From: JAQBXX01 sp947085325
GTDB taxonomy: Bacteria; Pseudomonadota; Gammaproteobacteria; SURF-13
Assembly: GCA_947085325.1 (NCBI GenBank)
Contig: CAMTVY010000003.1
Location: 1-43,180 of the forward strand
Reading direction: 5' to 3'
Length of the DNA stretch: 43,180 bases
Made by a program: the position numbers and the translations under genes
Shown: one piece after another, positions 1 through 6,700 of the stretch
Layout of the letters: each line of letters begins with the position of its first letter
Position numbering within the stretch: position 1 is the first letter of the stretch
Notes under the pieces: generated by a model
What the model saw: the letters and a program-made list of their open reading frames with translations, nothing else
What the model was told of the DNA's origin: nothing
The model's database searches: none

Positions 1-103
1 CCTCGTGCGAACCGAATAACTCGACAATGACAGTAGAAAGAAAAAAAGTAGCAATCGTGAACGTTGCCAGCAACCCTGCAATGAAATGAACTTTCCTCAA
101 CAT
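1..103 (-). CDS. Integron cassette membrane protein, partial (cut by window edge)
   Basis: The reading frame starts with ATG at 103 and runs off the left edge, giving 34 visible residues (MLRKVHFIAGLLATFTIATF, then FLSTVIVELFGSHE). A good ribosome binding site (AAGGAG) lies 8 bases before the ATG. Residues 5-28 form one hydrophobic segment, so this is an inner-membrane protein or one with an uncleaved signal anchor. The gene lies directly after an attC site and reads away from intI, so it is the next cassette of the array. I do not recognise a function. Confidence 0.75.
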   Translation of the reverse strand, partial: MLRKVHFIAGLLATFTIATFFLSTVIVELFGSHE

Positions 104-120
104 CGTGTGATCTCCTTATG

Positions 121-190
121 GGCTAACGTAGAGGTCACCGGCGCTGCGCGGCTTTATCGCGCAGCGTCCGTGTGGACTGCCGGGTTGGGC
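121..190 (-). other. attC recombination site of the lipoprotein cassette
   Basis: Read on the minus strand, the site opens with the core GCCCAAC (190-184, fits RYYYAAC) and closes with GTTAGCC (127-121, one base off GTTRRRY). Between them is an imperfect inverted repeat centred on CTGCGCG...CGCGCAG. The 70-bp length and layout are those of an integron attC site. It follows the lipoprotein gene and precedes the partial membrane-protein gene. Confidence 0.85.
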
Positions 191-254
191 CATGCCCCAT
201 GACTCCAATTGCCGTCACGCCAGCGCCGACGTTCTGCAAAGTTGTAGTGAGTTG

Positions 255-503
255 CTATCGATTTACGCAGGCAAAAATGTAACGATCGGTTGTAGGGCCG
301 GTTACCGATTGGACTCTTGCCTTCAGCCCATATTTCTTGCATTCCGCCTCGGCTAGTGACAAAGCCTGCTCAACCCCCATATCGGGTATGGCAGCTTTAA
401 TCACTACTGTACCTTCAGAAGAACTTGTTACCGTGGGTTGCATTGAGCAGCCAAGCATTGTGATGACCGAAAACAGGATGGCAATAAGGTTGCTTTGTTT
501 CAT
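255..503 (-). CDS. Small cassette-borne lipoprotein of unknown function
   Basis: This gene encodes 82 residues beginning MKQSNLIAILFSVITMLGCS. It has a lipoprotein signal peptide with the lipobox LGC at residues 18-20 (modified cysteine about residue 19). A strong RBS (GGAGGA) stands 6 bases before the ATG at 503. The mature part is a short alpha/beta-looking domain with a second and third cysteine (in ECKKYG and IFACVNR) that could pair after export. It sits in the same cassette unit as the upstream 253-aa gene, because the attC between them is missing its R' core. Lipidation and export are inferred; the function is unknown. Confidence 0.8.
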   Translation of the reverse strand: MKQSNLIAILFSVITMLGCSMQPTVTSSSEGTVVIKAAIPDMGVEQALSLAEAECKKYGLKARVQSVTGPTTDRYIFACVNR

Positions 504-552
504 TGATTCCTCCTACGGAAAAGAATAATTGGTTGCGTCCATACACCGCAGT

Positions 553-559
553 GTTAGAC
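553..559 (-). other. Orphan attC R'' core site (GTCTAAC), R' core missing
   Basis: On the minus strand GTCTAAC follows the TGA of the 253-aa gene by one base, the place where an attC should begin. No GTTRRRY core is found between here and the lipoprotein start at 503. The site is therefore probably a broken attC, leaving two genes fused in one mobile unit. Confidence 0.6.
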
Positions 560-560
560 C

Positions 561-1322
561 TCAGCGGGGTAATTGTTGTAACCACCTTGGTTGTTCCTGC
601 TTCGAATAGAAGTAAGCGAGCATCTCTGCCGCCCCTTCTGGAAAAGACAAGGGGTCGTTGTCCAAGAACTGAAAGAACAAGCTTTCTTGGTCAATTTTGC
701 CCCCCAGCGGATATTGATCTTGGTATTTGATGTGGACGCAGGCGTCACGGGCACGCTTGAGCTTGATGAACCGCTCCCAAATGGCCTTTCCGGACGGAGT
801 AGGTACGTCATAGATTTTCGGAAGAATGGATTTCAATTTGTCTTCGGTAGATACCGCACGTTCTGCTGCCACGTGGTGCAACACTTCCTTCTTTTTCCCT
901 TTCTTTACCTCGACAGGTTTTCGCCAAGTGCGACTGATAGAGTAGTTGCAAAAAGCCTCAAGCGCCTGAAAGCTGAACGTGACGCACACCAAGCTACTCT
1001 CGAAAAAAGAGAAGAGAAGATCATTTTGATCCGATGCAATTGACTGCGATGTGCCAAATGGGCTAGGCCCGGATTTGAACGAGAACTGTGCCTTAAGCTC
1101 AACCGCTCGCCTTGCCGCCCCAAATGCTACATTCATAGCCAACGCCGATGCATTGGGGGTGGTGAAACCAATCAACTCGTTTTTGGATGTTTGCGTAAGC
1201 GTGGTCAGGTATAGGCGGTCACCGGTCTTAAAAGATGGACCGCCGGGAAACGCAGGAGGCACGTCTTCCGCAATACGCGTTACCGCTTCAATTCGCCAGT
1301 CGCCGAGATCGTCAATAGTCAT
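561..1322 (-). CDS. Cassette-borne 253-aa protein with HEPN-like motif
   Basis: The protein begins MTIDDLGDWRIEAV. I chose the ATG at 1322, seven bases beyond the attC core, over a TTG four codons upstream that lies inside the core. The N-terminal part (about 1-95) is an uncharacterised domain. The C-terminal part has a helix with FQALEAFCN (about residues 115-123) and a later helix LKRARDACVH (about 200-209). The second contains R-D-A-C-V-H, which fits the R-x4-6-H signature of HEPN-domain RNases. HEPN proteins act in toxin-antitoxin, abortive-infection and RNA-processing systems, but this assignment rests on motif and helix layout only. A basic stretch (VKKGKKKEV) lies between the two helices. 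The gene is carried as an integron cassette read away from intI. Confidence 0.75.
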   Translation of the reverse strand: MTIDDLGDWRIEAVTRIAEDVPPAFPGGPSFKTGDRLYLTTLTQTSKNELIGFTTPNASALAMNVAFGAARRAVELKAQFSFKSGPSPFGTSQSIASDQNDLLFSFFESSLVCVTFSFQALEAFCNYSISRTWRKPVEVKKGKKKEVLHHVAAERAVSTEDKLKSILPKIYDVPTPSGKAIWERFIKLKRARDACVHIKYQDQYPLGGKIDQESLFFQFLDNDPLSFPEGAAEMLAYFYSKQEQPRWLQQLPR

Positions 1323-1328
1323 GCTGAG

Positions 1329-1391
1329 GCCCAACGTAAAGTTGAGGGGCGCCGCGCTTCTGCGGCGTCCCGCTCGAACGCCGGGTTAGGC
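1329..1391 (-). other. attC recombination site of the first cassette
   Basis: On the minus strand the site runs from GCCTAAC (1391-1385) to GTTGGGC (1335-1329), exact fits to RYYYAAC and GTTRRRY. The interior has a hairpin built on GACGCCGC...GCGGCGCC. The TAA stop of the upstream small gene is part of the first core, and the next gene starts 7 bases past the second, the compact layout usual in gene cassettes. Confidence 0.9.
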
Positions 1392-1625
1392 CTCACTTGC
1401 TGCCGGGCTGCGTGCCTTTTGTACAGCTAGCTCGGAACGTGCAGCGGCAAGTTCCGAGGCAATGCGCGCCAGCTCAGCATTGGTTTTCTTTGACTCAGCA
1501 ATCAGAGCAGAAAGCTTGTCTTTTGTGCCGAAGATCGCGAAAGGAAGAAGAAACCAAAGCAACGCCAGAAGAAAAAGGAACAGAACAACCACTACACCAA
1601 AGCCACCACCCATAAGCTCAGCCAT
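1386..1625 (-). CDS. First-cassette small membrane protein with coiled coil
   Basis: This gene encodes 79 residues beginning MAELMGGGFGVVVV. The ATG at 1625 was chosen because a purine-rich RBS (GGGGAG) precedes it; a TTG two codons upstream is less likely. Residues about 8-33 form a long hydrophobic membrane segment. The remainder (about 37-79) is charged and Ala/Leu/Glu/Lys-rich with heptad spacing, so it probably forms a coiled coil. It is the cassette nearest the integrase and so the one most likely to be expressed from an integron Pc promoter. Its stop codon lies inside the attC core. Function unknown. Confidence 0.75.
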   Translation of the reverse strand: MAELMGGGFGVVVVLFLFLLALLWFLLPFAIFGTKDKLSALIAESKKTNAELARIASELAAARSELAVQKARSPAASEA

Positions 1626-1722
1626 GACCAAATCTCCCCTGAAGTGAATTGAATGGCCTCGCGGCCGGTTAGTGCAAGTGCAACTGCTGTTCTACATCAA
1701 CTGCCATGAAAGTGTCTCTGAG

Positions 1723-1740
1723 GCCTAACGTAAAGTAGAC
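1723..1740 (-). other. Integron attI core site (cassette insertion point)
   Basis: The minus strand reads TACTTTACGTTAGGC, ending in the consensus core GTTAGGC (1729-1723). No R'' partner lies on the intI side, so this is attI and not an attC. It marks the junction between the integrase platform and the first cassette (1335-1728 by the G/TT cut rule). The eight bases before the core match those before the core of the first attC (CTTTACGTT). The extent of attI towards intI cannot be defined by eye. Confidence 0.7.
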
Positions 1741-1759
1741 ACCCTAAAAAACGGGGAAA

Positions 1760-1782
1760 TACACCTTGTCGAGGTGTATAAT
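1760..1782 (+). promoter_or_regulatory. Inverted repeat overlapping a TATAAT box upstream of intI
   Basis: TACACCT and AGGTGTA (1760-1766 and 1772-1778) form a perfect 7-bp inverted repeat with a 5-base loop. A consensus -10 hexamer TATAAT (1777-1782) begins on its right edge, about 60 bases before the intI ATG. No convincing -35 box is seen. The layout fits a repressor or IntI binding site on the intI promoter, but no LexA box is visible and the role is inferred. Confidence 0.4.
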
Positions 1783-1841
1783 ACTGGAGCGCAAGACATA
1801 AGAAGCTGATTTATTGAGATTAAATAAATTGGACACACCCT

Positions 1842-2831
1842 ATGATCTCCCCTAAAGCCCCACCGCCAGAGCGCCCGCGTTTGATGGATCAAGTGCGTGA
1901 GCGACTACGGGTAAAGCACTACAGTATCCGCACCGAGCAGGTCTATACAGACTGGATTAAACGCTTTATTTTGTTTCATGGCAAGCGGCACCCAGAGGCT
2001 ATGAGCGCGCCGGAAGTTGAGGCGTTTCTGACTTACCTGGCGGTACAGGGGAAGGTGTCGGCGTCTACTCAGAATCAGGCTAAAAGTGCGCTGTTGTTTC
2101 TTTATCGCGAGGTGTTGAATCAAGAGTTGCCCTGGCTGGATAACGTAACCCAGGCCAAGATACCGGAGCGGGTTCCGGTGGTGCTCACTGTCGCTGAGTC
2201 GCGCGCGGTGCTGGAGCGCATTCCCGGCTCCCATTGGCTGGTGGCAAGCCTGTTATACGGTGCGGGGTTACGCTTGATGGAGGCTCTGCGGCTGCGCGTG
2301 AAGGATGTTGATTTTGCGCGCCACGAAATCGTGGTGCGCGAGGGCAAGGGTTTTAAAGACCGTGTGACTATGTTGCCGACGTCCGTAGTCGATCCGCTTA
2401 AGCTGCATCTCGACAAGGTCAAGGCGTTGCACCAGCAGGACTTGGCGAATGGGTTAGGTGAGGTTTATTTGCCTTACGCGCTCGGCAAAAAATATCCTGG
2501 CGCTGGGCGCGAGTGGGGCTGGCAGTATGTCTTTCCTTCCATCAAGCATTCCGTTGATCCGCGCTCCGGTGTTACGCGCCGTCACCACCTGGATGAAAAA
2601 GGCATTCAGCGCGCAATGAAGCAGGCGGTGCGGGATGCCGGAATCGTCAAGCTCGCGACCCCGCATACCTTGCGCCACTCCTTCGCCACGCATTTGCTGC
2701 AATCCGGTTACGATATTCGCACGGTGCAGGAGCTGCTCGGCCACAAGGATGTGCAGACGACGATGATTTATACCCATGTGCTGAACCGCGGCGGGAAAGG
2801 TGTGCAGAGCCCGCTGGATCGGATCGCGTAG
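1842..2831 (+). CDS. intI: Integron integrase (tyrosine recombinase)
   Basis: The 329-aa protein catalyses attI x attC recombination to capture and shuffle gene cassettes. The N-terminal SAM-like domain (about 15-100, KHYSIRTEQVY) is followed by the catalytic domain. The nucleophile set is visible: R144 in AGLRL, K169, H275-x-x-R278 in TPHTLRHS, H301 and Y310 in TMIYTHV. The integron-specific insertion, with the diagnostic WQYVFPS, lies at about 215-240. The length is normal and no frame damage is seen. The start at 1842 has no clear RBS; an internal ATG at codon 15 is possible, but the PPPERPRL leader resembles known IntI starts. The gene faces away from the cassettes, as in standard integrons. 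Confidence 0.96.
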   Translation: MISPKAPPPERPRLMDQVRERLRVKHYSIRTEQVYTDWIKRFILFHGKRHPEAMSAPEVEAFLTYLAVQGKVSASTQNQAKSALLFLYREVLNQELPWLDNVTQAKIPERVPVVLTVAESRAVLERIPGSHWLVASLLYGAGLRLMEALRLRVKDVDFARHEIVVREGKGFKDRVTMLPTSVVDPLKLHLDKVKALHQQDLANGLGEVYLPYALGKKYPGAGREWGWQYVFPSIKHSVDPRSGVTRRHHLDEKGIQRAMKQAVRDAGIVKLATPHTLRHSFATHLLQSGYDIRTVQELLGHKDVQTTMIYTHVLNRGGKGVQSPLDRIA

Positions 2832-2839
2832 CGATGAGG

Positions 2840-3058
2840 CTACAGGAGTTGTTGCAAGTCTTCGCGGGTTAGATCGCAATTGCGGAGGATTTTTGCCAGA
2901 AGGCCGGGGCCGATAGTTTCACCGGCATGAACAGGAACGACGGTGGAGCGGCCATCCGGATGGCGCATGATATGGTGGCTGCCTTTGATGCGGCTAACGG
3001 AGAATCCGGCGCGGGATAAAGCCGCAAGGAGTTGCTTGCCCGTTACGCGGAGGGGCAT
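2840..3058 (-). CDS. hicA: HicA family mRNA interferase toxin
   Basis: This is a 72-aa HicA/YcfA protein, a small double-stranded-RNA-binding-like fold that cleaves mRNA. The signature GSHHIMRHPDG (about residues 25-35) contains the catalytic histidine, and the VPVHAGETIGPGLLAKIL segment is typical of the family. The ATG at 3058 follows directly on the hicB stop (TAGATG), so translation is coupled. It ends 8 bases from the intI stop, in convergent orientation. No attC flanks it, so it is not a cassette of this array. Confidence 0.93.
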   Translation of the reverse strand: MPLRVTGKQLLAALSRAGFSVSRIKGSHHIMRHPDGRSTVVPVHAGETIGPGLLAKILRNCDLTREDLQQLL

Positions 3059-3274
3059 CTATGCGGCAATGGTGATTCGCTGAATGCCGACGAAGCGGAG
3101 GTTTTCGGTGCTTTCTCCCTCGGTATCGAGACAAAGCTCAATGGCTTCCTTAATGCGCTCCATTAGTTCATCGAGAGATGTTGCCTGGGTGTGGCAACCG
3201 GGAAGTGCGGGCACGGAGGCGACATAATAGCCCTCGCTGTCGCGTTCAACGATCACATCGAATTCCCTTTGCAT
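3059..3274 (-). CDS. hicB: HicB family antitoxin
   Basis: This is a 71-aa HicB antitoxin with the partial RNase H-like fold that binds and blocks HicA. The core YYVASVPALPGCHTQATSLDE is diagnostic. I start at the ATG at 3274 because family members begin just before this core; the frame stays open upstream to an ATG at 3313, adding 13 residues without RBS support. There is no C-terminal DNA-binding domain of appreciable size, so autoregulation would need another factor or the complex. The antitoxin gene comes first, the reverse of E. coli hicAB. Confidence 0.92.
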   Translation of the reverse strand: MQREFDVIVERDSEGYYVASVPALPGCHTQATSLDELMERIKEAIELCLDTEGESTENLRFVGIQRITIAA

Positions 3275-3373
3275 GGGCAACCCTTTGCGGTGACTGGTGG
3301 CTTTATGGTTCATAATATCACAGTTCAAGCGAAGATTTTCCGGTTGGAATATTTGATATTTTGGCGCTGAGAT

Positions 3374-5254
3374 ATGCAATACAACGAAAAATTTGATGTG
3401 ATCGTCATCGGCGGCGGGCACGCGGGCACCGAGGCGGCGCTCGCGTCTGCGCGCATGGGCGTGCGCACGCTGCTGCTCACGCAAAGTATCGAGACGCTGG
3501 GCCAGATGAGCTGCAATCCGTCCATCGGCGGCATCGGCAAGGGGCATCTGGTGAAGGAAATTGACGCACTCGGCGGGCTGATGGCGCACGCGGCGGATCT
3601 GGCCGGTATCCAGTTCCGCACCTTGAATGCGAGCAAGGGCCCGGCGGTGCGTGCCACCCGCGCACAGGCCGACCGGGTGCTCTACCGGCAGGCGGTGCGC
3701 GGTGCGCTGGAGACGCAGGCCAATCTTTCGATTTTCCAGCAGGCGGTGGATGATTTAATTATCGAAGGCGAGCGCGTGACGGGTATCGTGACGCAGATGG
3801 GTTTGCGCTTCAGCGCCCGCTGCGTAGTGCTGACGGTGGGCACGTTTCTCGCCGGGCGCATTCATGTCGGGCTGTCGAATCATCAGGGCGGCCGTGCGGG
3901 TGATCCGCCTGCGAATGCGCTCGCAAGCCGTATGCGCGAGCTGGCGTTTCGCGTGGGCCGCCTGAAAACCGGCACGCCGCCGCGCATCGACGGGCGCACG
4001 ATTGATTACGCGCAGCTTACGCCGCAGCCGGGCGATGAACCGCTGCCGGTGTTTTCTTTCATGGGGCGGGTGGAAGAGCATCCGCGTCAGGTGCCGTGCC
4101 ACATCACGCATACCAACGAGCGCACGCACGCGATCATCCGCGGCGGTCTCGACCGTTCGCCGATGTACACCGGCGTGATTGAAGGTGTGGGGCCGCGCTA
4201 TTGTCCGTCCATCGAAGACAAGATCGTGCGCTTTGCCGACAAGACTTCGCATCAGATTTTCGTCGAGCCGGAGGGGCTGACCACGCACGAGGTTTACCCC
4301 AACGGCATCTCGACCAGCCTGCCGTTCGATGTGCAGATCGAGCTGGTGCGCTCGATCAAGGGATTTGAAAACGCGCACCTCACGCGCCCCGGCTACGCGA
4401 TTGAATACGACTATTTCGATCCGCGCGATTTGCAGCCCTCGCTCGAAACCAAAAGTATTAACAATCTGTTTTTCGCGGGCCAGATCAACGGCACCACCGG
4501 CTACGAAGAGGCGGCGGCGCAAGGTACCATGGCGGGTATCAACGCCGCCCTGCGGGTGCAGGATCAGGCCGCGTGGTGTCCGCGCCGCGATGAGGCGTAT
4601 GTCGGCGTATTGATTGACGACCTCACCACGCGCGGCACCAGCGAGCCGTATCGCATGTTCACCAGCCGCGCGGAGTATCGCCTGCTGTTGCGCGAAGACA
4701 ATGCGGATTTACGACTTACATCCAAGGGCCGCGAGCTCGGCGTGGTGGACGACGCGCGCTGGCAGGCGTTTGAGGCCAAGCGCGAGGCGATAGAAAAAGA
4801 GCAGCAGCGCCTGCGCGCCACCCGGCTGCGCCCGGAGACGTTGCCGGAAGATGATGCCGTGCGCGTGCTGGGGCAGCCGCTCAGCCGCGAGACGACGCTG
4901 ATGGATTTGCTGCGCCGCCCGGACGTGAGTTACCGCACGCTGCTGTCATTGCCCGGTGCGGGCGTAGCGGCGGCAGATGAAAAAGTGGCTGAGCAGGTGG
5001 AGATACAGGCCAAGTACCACGGCTACATCGAGCGCCAGCACGACGAGATCGCGCGCGCGCGGCGGCACGAAGACACGGCGCTGCCGCTGAACCTTGATTA
5101 CAACACCGTGCGCGGCCTTTCAAAGGAAGTGCAGATCAAGCTCGGCGACTACCGGCCGGCGACGCTGGGCCAGGCGGGCCGCATCTCCGGCGTCACCCCC
5201 GCCGCTGTCTCGCTGTTGTGGGTGCATGTGAAAAGGTGGCGTGCGCAATCATGA
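3374..5254 (+). CDS. mnmG: tRNA U34 carboxymethylaminomethyl-modifying enzyme, FAD subunit
   Basis: This 626-aa protein (GidA/MnmG) works with MnmE to place the cmnm5 group on wobble uridine 34 of several tRNAs. The N-terminal FAD-binding motif GGGHAGTEAA is at residues 13-22. SCNPSIGGIGKGHL and the later FAGQINGTTGYEEAAAQG are conserved family blocks. The C-terminal helical domain that binds MnmE is present (DYNTVRGLSKEVQIKL). Length is normal (E. coli about 629). It starts the mnmG-rsmG-parA-parB run and overlaps rsmG by 14 bases. Confidence 0.98.
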   Translation: MQYNEKFDVIVIGGGHAGTEAALASARMGVRTLLLTQSIETLGQMSCNPSIGGIGKGHLVKEIDALGGLMAHAADLAGIQFRTLNASKGPAVRATRAQADRVLYRQAVRGALETQANLSIFQQAVDDLIIEGERVTGIVTQMGLRFSARCVVLTVGTFLAGRIHVGLSNHQGGRAGDPPANALASRMRELAFRVGRLKTGTPPRIDGRTIDYAQLTPQPGDEPLPVFSFMGRVEEHPRQVPCHITHTNERTHAIIRGGLDRSPMYTGVIEGVGPRYCPSIEDKIVRFADKTSHQIFVEPEGLTTHEVYPNGISTSLPFDVQIELVRSIKGFENAHLTRPGYAIEYDYFDPRDLQPSLETKSINNLFFAGQINGTTGYEEAAAQGTMAGINAALRVQDQAAWCPRRDEAYVGVLIDDLTTRGTSEPYRMFTSRAEYRLLLREDNADLRLTSKGRELGVVDDARWQAFEAKREAIEKEQQRLRATRLRPETLPEDDAVRVLGQPLSRETTLMDLLRRPDVSYRTLLSLPGAGVAAADEKVAEQVEIQAKYHGYIERQHDEIARARRHEDTALPLNLDYNTVRGLSKEVQIKLGDYRPATLGQAGRISGVTPAAVSLLWVHVKRWRAQS

Positions 5255-5894
5255 GCCGCTGAAAAATGCGCTCCACGCCGGTCTCGTGCAGCTCGGCGTG
5301 GCGTTGCCCGTTGCTGCGGAGCAAGGCCTGATCGACCTTGTCCGGCTCATCGAGAAGTGGAACAAGGTTTACAATCTGACGGCGGTACGAGCCCCGGAGG
5401 AGATGGTCACCCGCCATCTGCTGGACAGCCTTGCAGTGCTGCCGTATGTGCAAGGCCCGCGCGTGCTGGATATCGGCTGCGGCGCGGGCCTGCCCGGCCT
5501 GCCGCTGGCCATTGCCCTGCCCGGCACCCGTTTTACCCTGCTCGATGCCAACGCCAAGAAGACGCGGTTTGTCACCCAGGCCGCGATGGAGCTGGGGTTG
5601 GCCAATGTCGAGGTGGTGCAGGCGCGGGTGGAGAAGTACCGGCCTGCGTGGAAATTCGATACACTGATGGCGCGTGCCGTTGCCAGCGTCGCGGAACTTC
5701 TGCGCGCTACGCAGCACCTGTGCGCCAGTAACGGCGAGTTTCTGTTCATGAAGGGGGCTTACCCGGCGCAAGAGCTGGCGGATATGCCCGGGGAATTCAA
5801 AATGGCTGAAGTCATCAAATTGCGGGTGCCGGGGCTCGATGCCGAGCGCCATCTGGTACGCGTGCACTGCGCCGCGCCACAGGGGCCTGCGTGA
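5241..5894 (+). CDS. rsmG: 16S rRNA (guanine527-N7)-methyltransferase
   Basis: The 217-aa GidB/RsmG enzyme transfers a methyl group from SAM to N7 of G527 of 16S rRNA. Motif I, VLDIGCGAGLPGLPLA, is at about 74-89, followed by LLDANAKKTRF, and KWNKVYNLTAVR near residue 39 is a family hallmark. The start is GTG at 5241 with AAGGTGG just before it. The nearby ATG at 5251 is out of frame. It overlaps the mnmG end, and its own stop overlaps the parA ATG (TGATG). Confidence 0.96.
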   Translation: MRNHEPLKNALHAGLVQLGVALPVAAEQGLIDLVRLIEKWNKVYNLTAVRAPEEMVTRHLLDSLAVLPYVQGPRVLDIGCGAGLPGLPLAIALPGTRFTLLDANAKKTRFVTQAAMELGLANVEVVQARVEKYRPAWKFDTLMARAVASVAELLRATQHLCASNGEFLFMKGAYPAQELADMPGEFKMAEVIKLRVPGLDAERHLVRVHCAAPQGPA

Positions 5895-6700
5895 TGGCGC
5901 GCATCATCGCGCTCGCCAACCAGAAGGGCGGCGTCGGCAAGACCACCACGGCCATCAATCTCGCGGCCTCGCTCGCGGCGTGCAACCGGCGTGTGCTGCT
6001 GGTGGATCTTGACCCCCAGGGCAATGCCACCATGGGCAGTGGCATTGATAAAAACGGTGTCAGCTACTCCAGTTATGATGTGCTGACGGGTGATGTCTCG
6101 CCCGCAGAAGCCGTACAGCCGACCCAGCTGAAAAACTTTTTTGTGCTGCCGGGCAATGCCAACCTCACGGCCGCCGAGGTGGAGCTGGTCGGCAAGCTGC
6201 AACGCGAACACCGGCTGCGGCTGGCACTGGCGCAGGTGAGCGCGCAGTACGACTACATTCTCATCGACTGCCCGCCGTCGCTCAACATGCTCACGGTGAA
6301 CGCGCTGGTGGCGGCGCAATCGGTGATGATCCCCATGCAGTGCGAGTATTACGCGCTGGAAGGGTTGACCGCGTTGCTCGACACCATCGAGCGCGTGCGG
6401 CAGACGCACAACCCGCGGTTGGCCATCGAGGGCCTGTTGCGCACATTGTTCGACCCGCGCAACAATCTTGCAAACGAAGTTTCCGCGCAGCTCACGCAGC
6501 ATTTCGACGACAAGGTTTACCGCACCGTGATTCCGCGCAACGTGCGGCTGGCGGAGGCGCCCAGCCACGGCATGCCGGCGCTGGTATATGATAAGGCCTC
6601 GCGCGGCGCGCTCGCTTACCTTGCGCTGGCCGGCGAGATACTGAGAAAAGACAAACAGATGCAGGCGATGAACAAGGAGATGATGGCCAGTGGCAATTAA
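5894..6700 (+). CDS. parA: Chromosome partitioning ATPase ParA (Soj)
   Basis: The 268-aa Walker-type ATPase binds DNA non-specifically in its ATP form and moves ParB-parS complexes. The deviant Walker A KGGVGKTT is at residues 11-18, with VDLDPQGNAT (Walker A') and ILIDCPPSLN (Walker B) following. It lacks the N-terminal DNA-binding extension of plasmid type Ia ParA, so it is the chromosomal type. I use the ATG at 5894, which overlaps the rsmG stop; a GTG one codon earlier is possible. Its end overlaps parB by 11 bases. Confidence 0.96.
   Translation: MARIIALANQKGGVGKTTTAINLAASLAACNRRVLLVDLDPQGNATMGSGIDKNGVSYSSYDVLTGDVSPAEAVQPTQLKNFFVLPGNANLTAAEVELVGKLQREHRLRLALAQVSAQYDYILIDCPPSLNMLTVNALVAAQSVMIPMQCEYYALEGLTALLDTIERVRQTHNPRLAIEGLLRTLFDPRNNLANEVSAQLTQHFDDKVYRTVIPRNVRLAEAPSHGMPALVYDKASRGALAYLALAGEILRKDKQMQAMNKEMMASGN

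Noticed and set aside
1741..1841. A LexA box in front of intI
   Set aside because: No CTGT-N8-ACAG sequence is seen between attI and the intI start; the palindrome there has another form.
2840..3274. hicBA as a cassette of the integron
   Set aside because: It lies on the other side of intI and has no flanking attC core sites.
3275..3589. The long upstream extension of the hicB frame
   Set aside because: It overlaps the start of mnmG in antisense and lacks similarity to HicB; the family begins near 3274.
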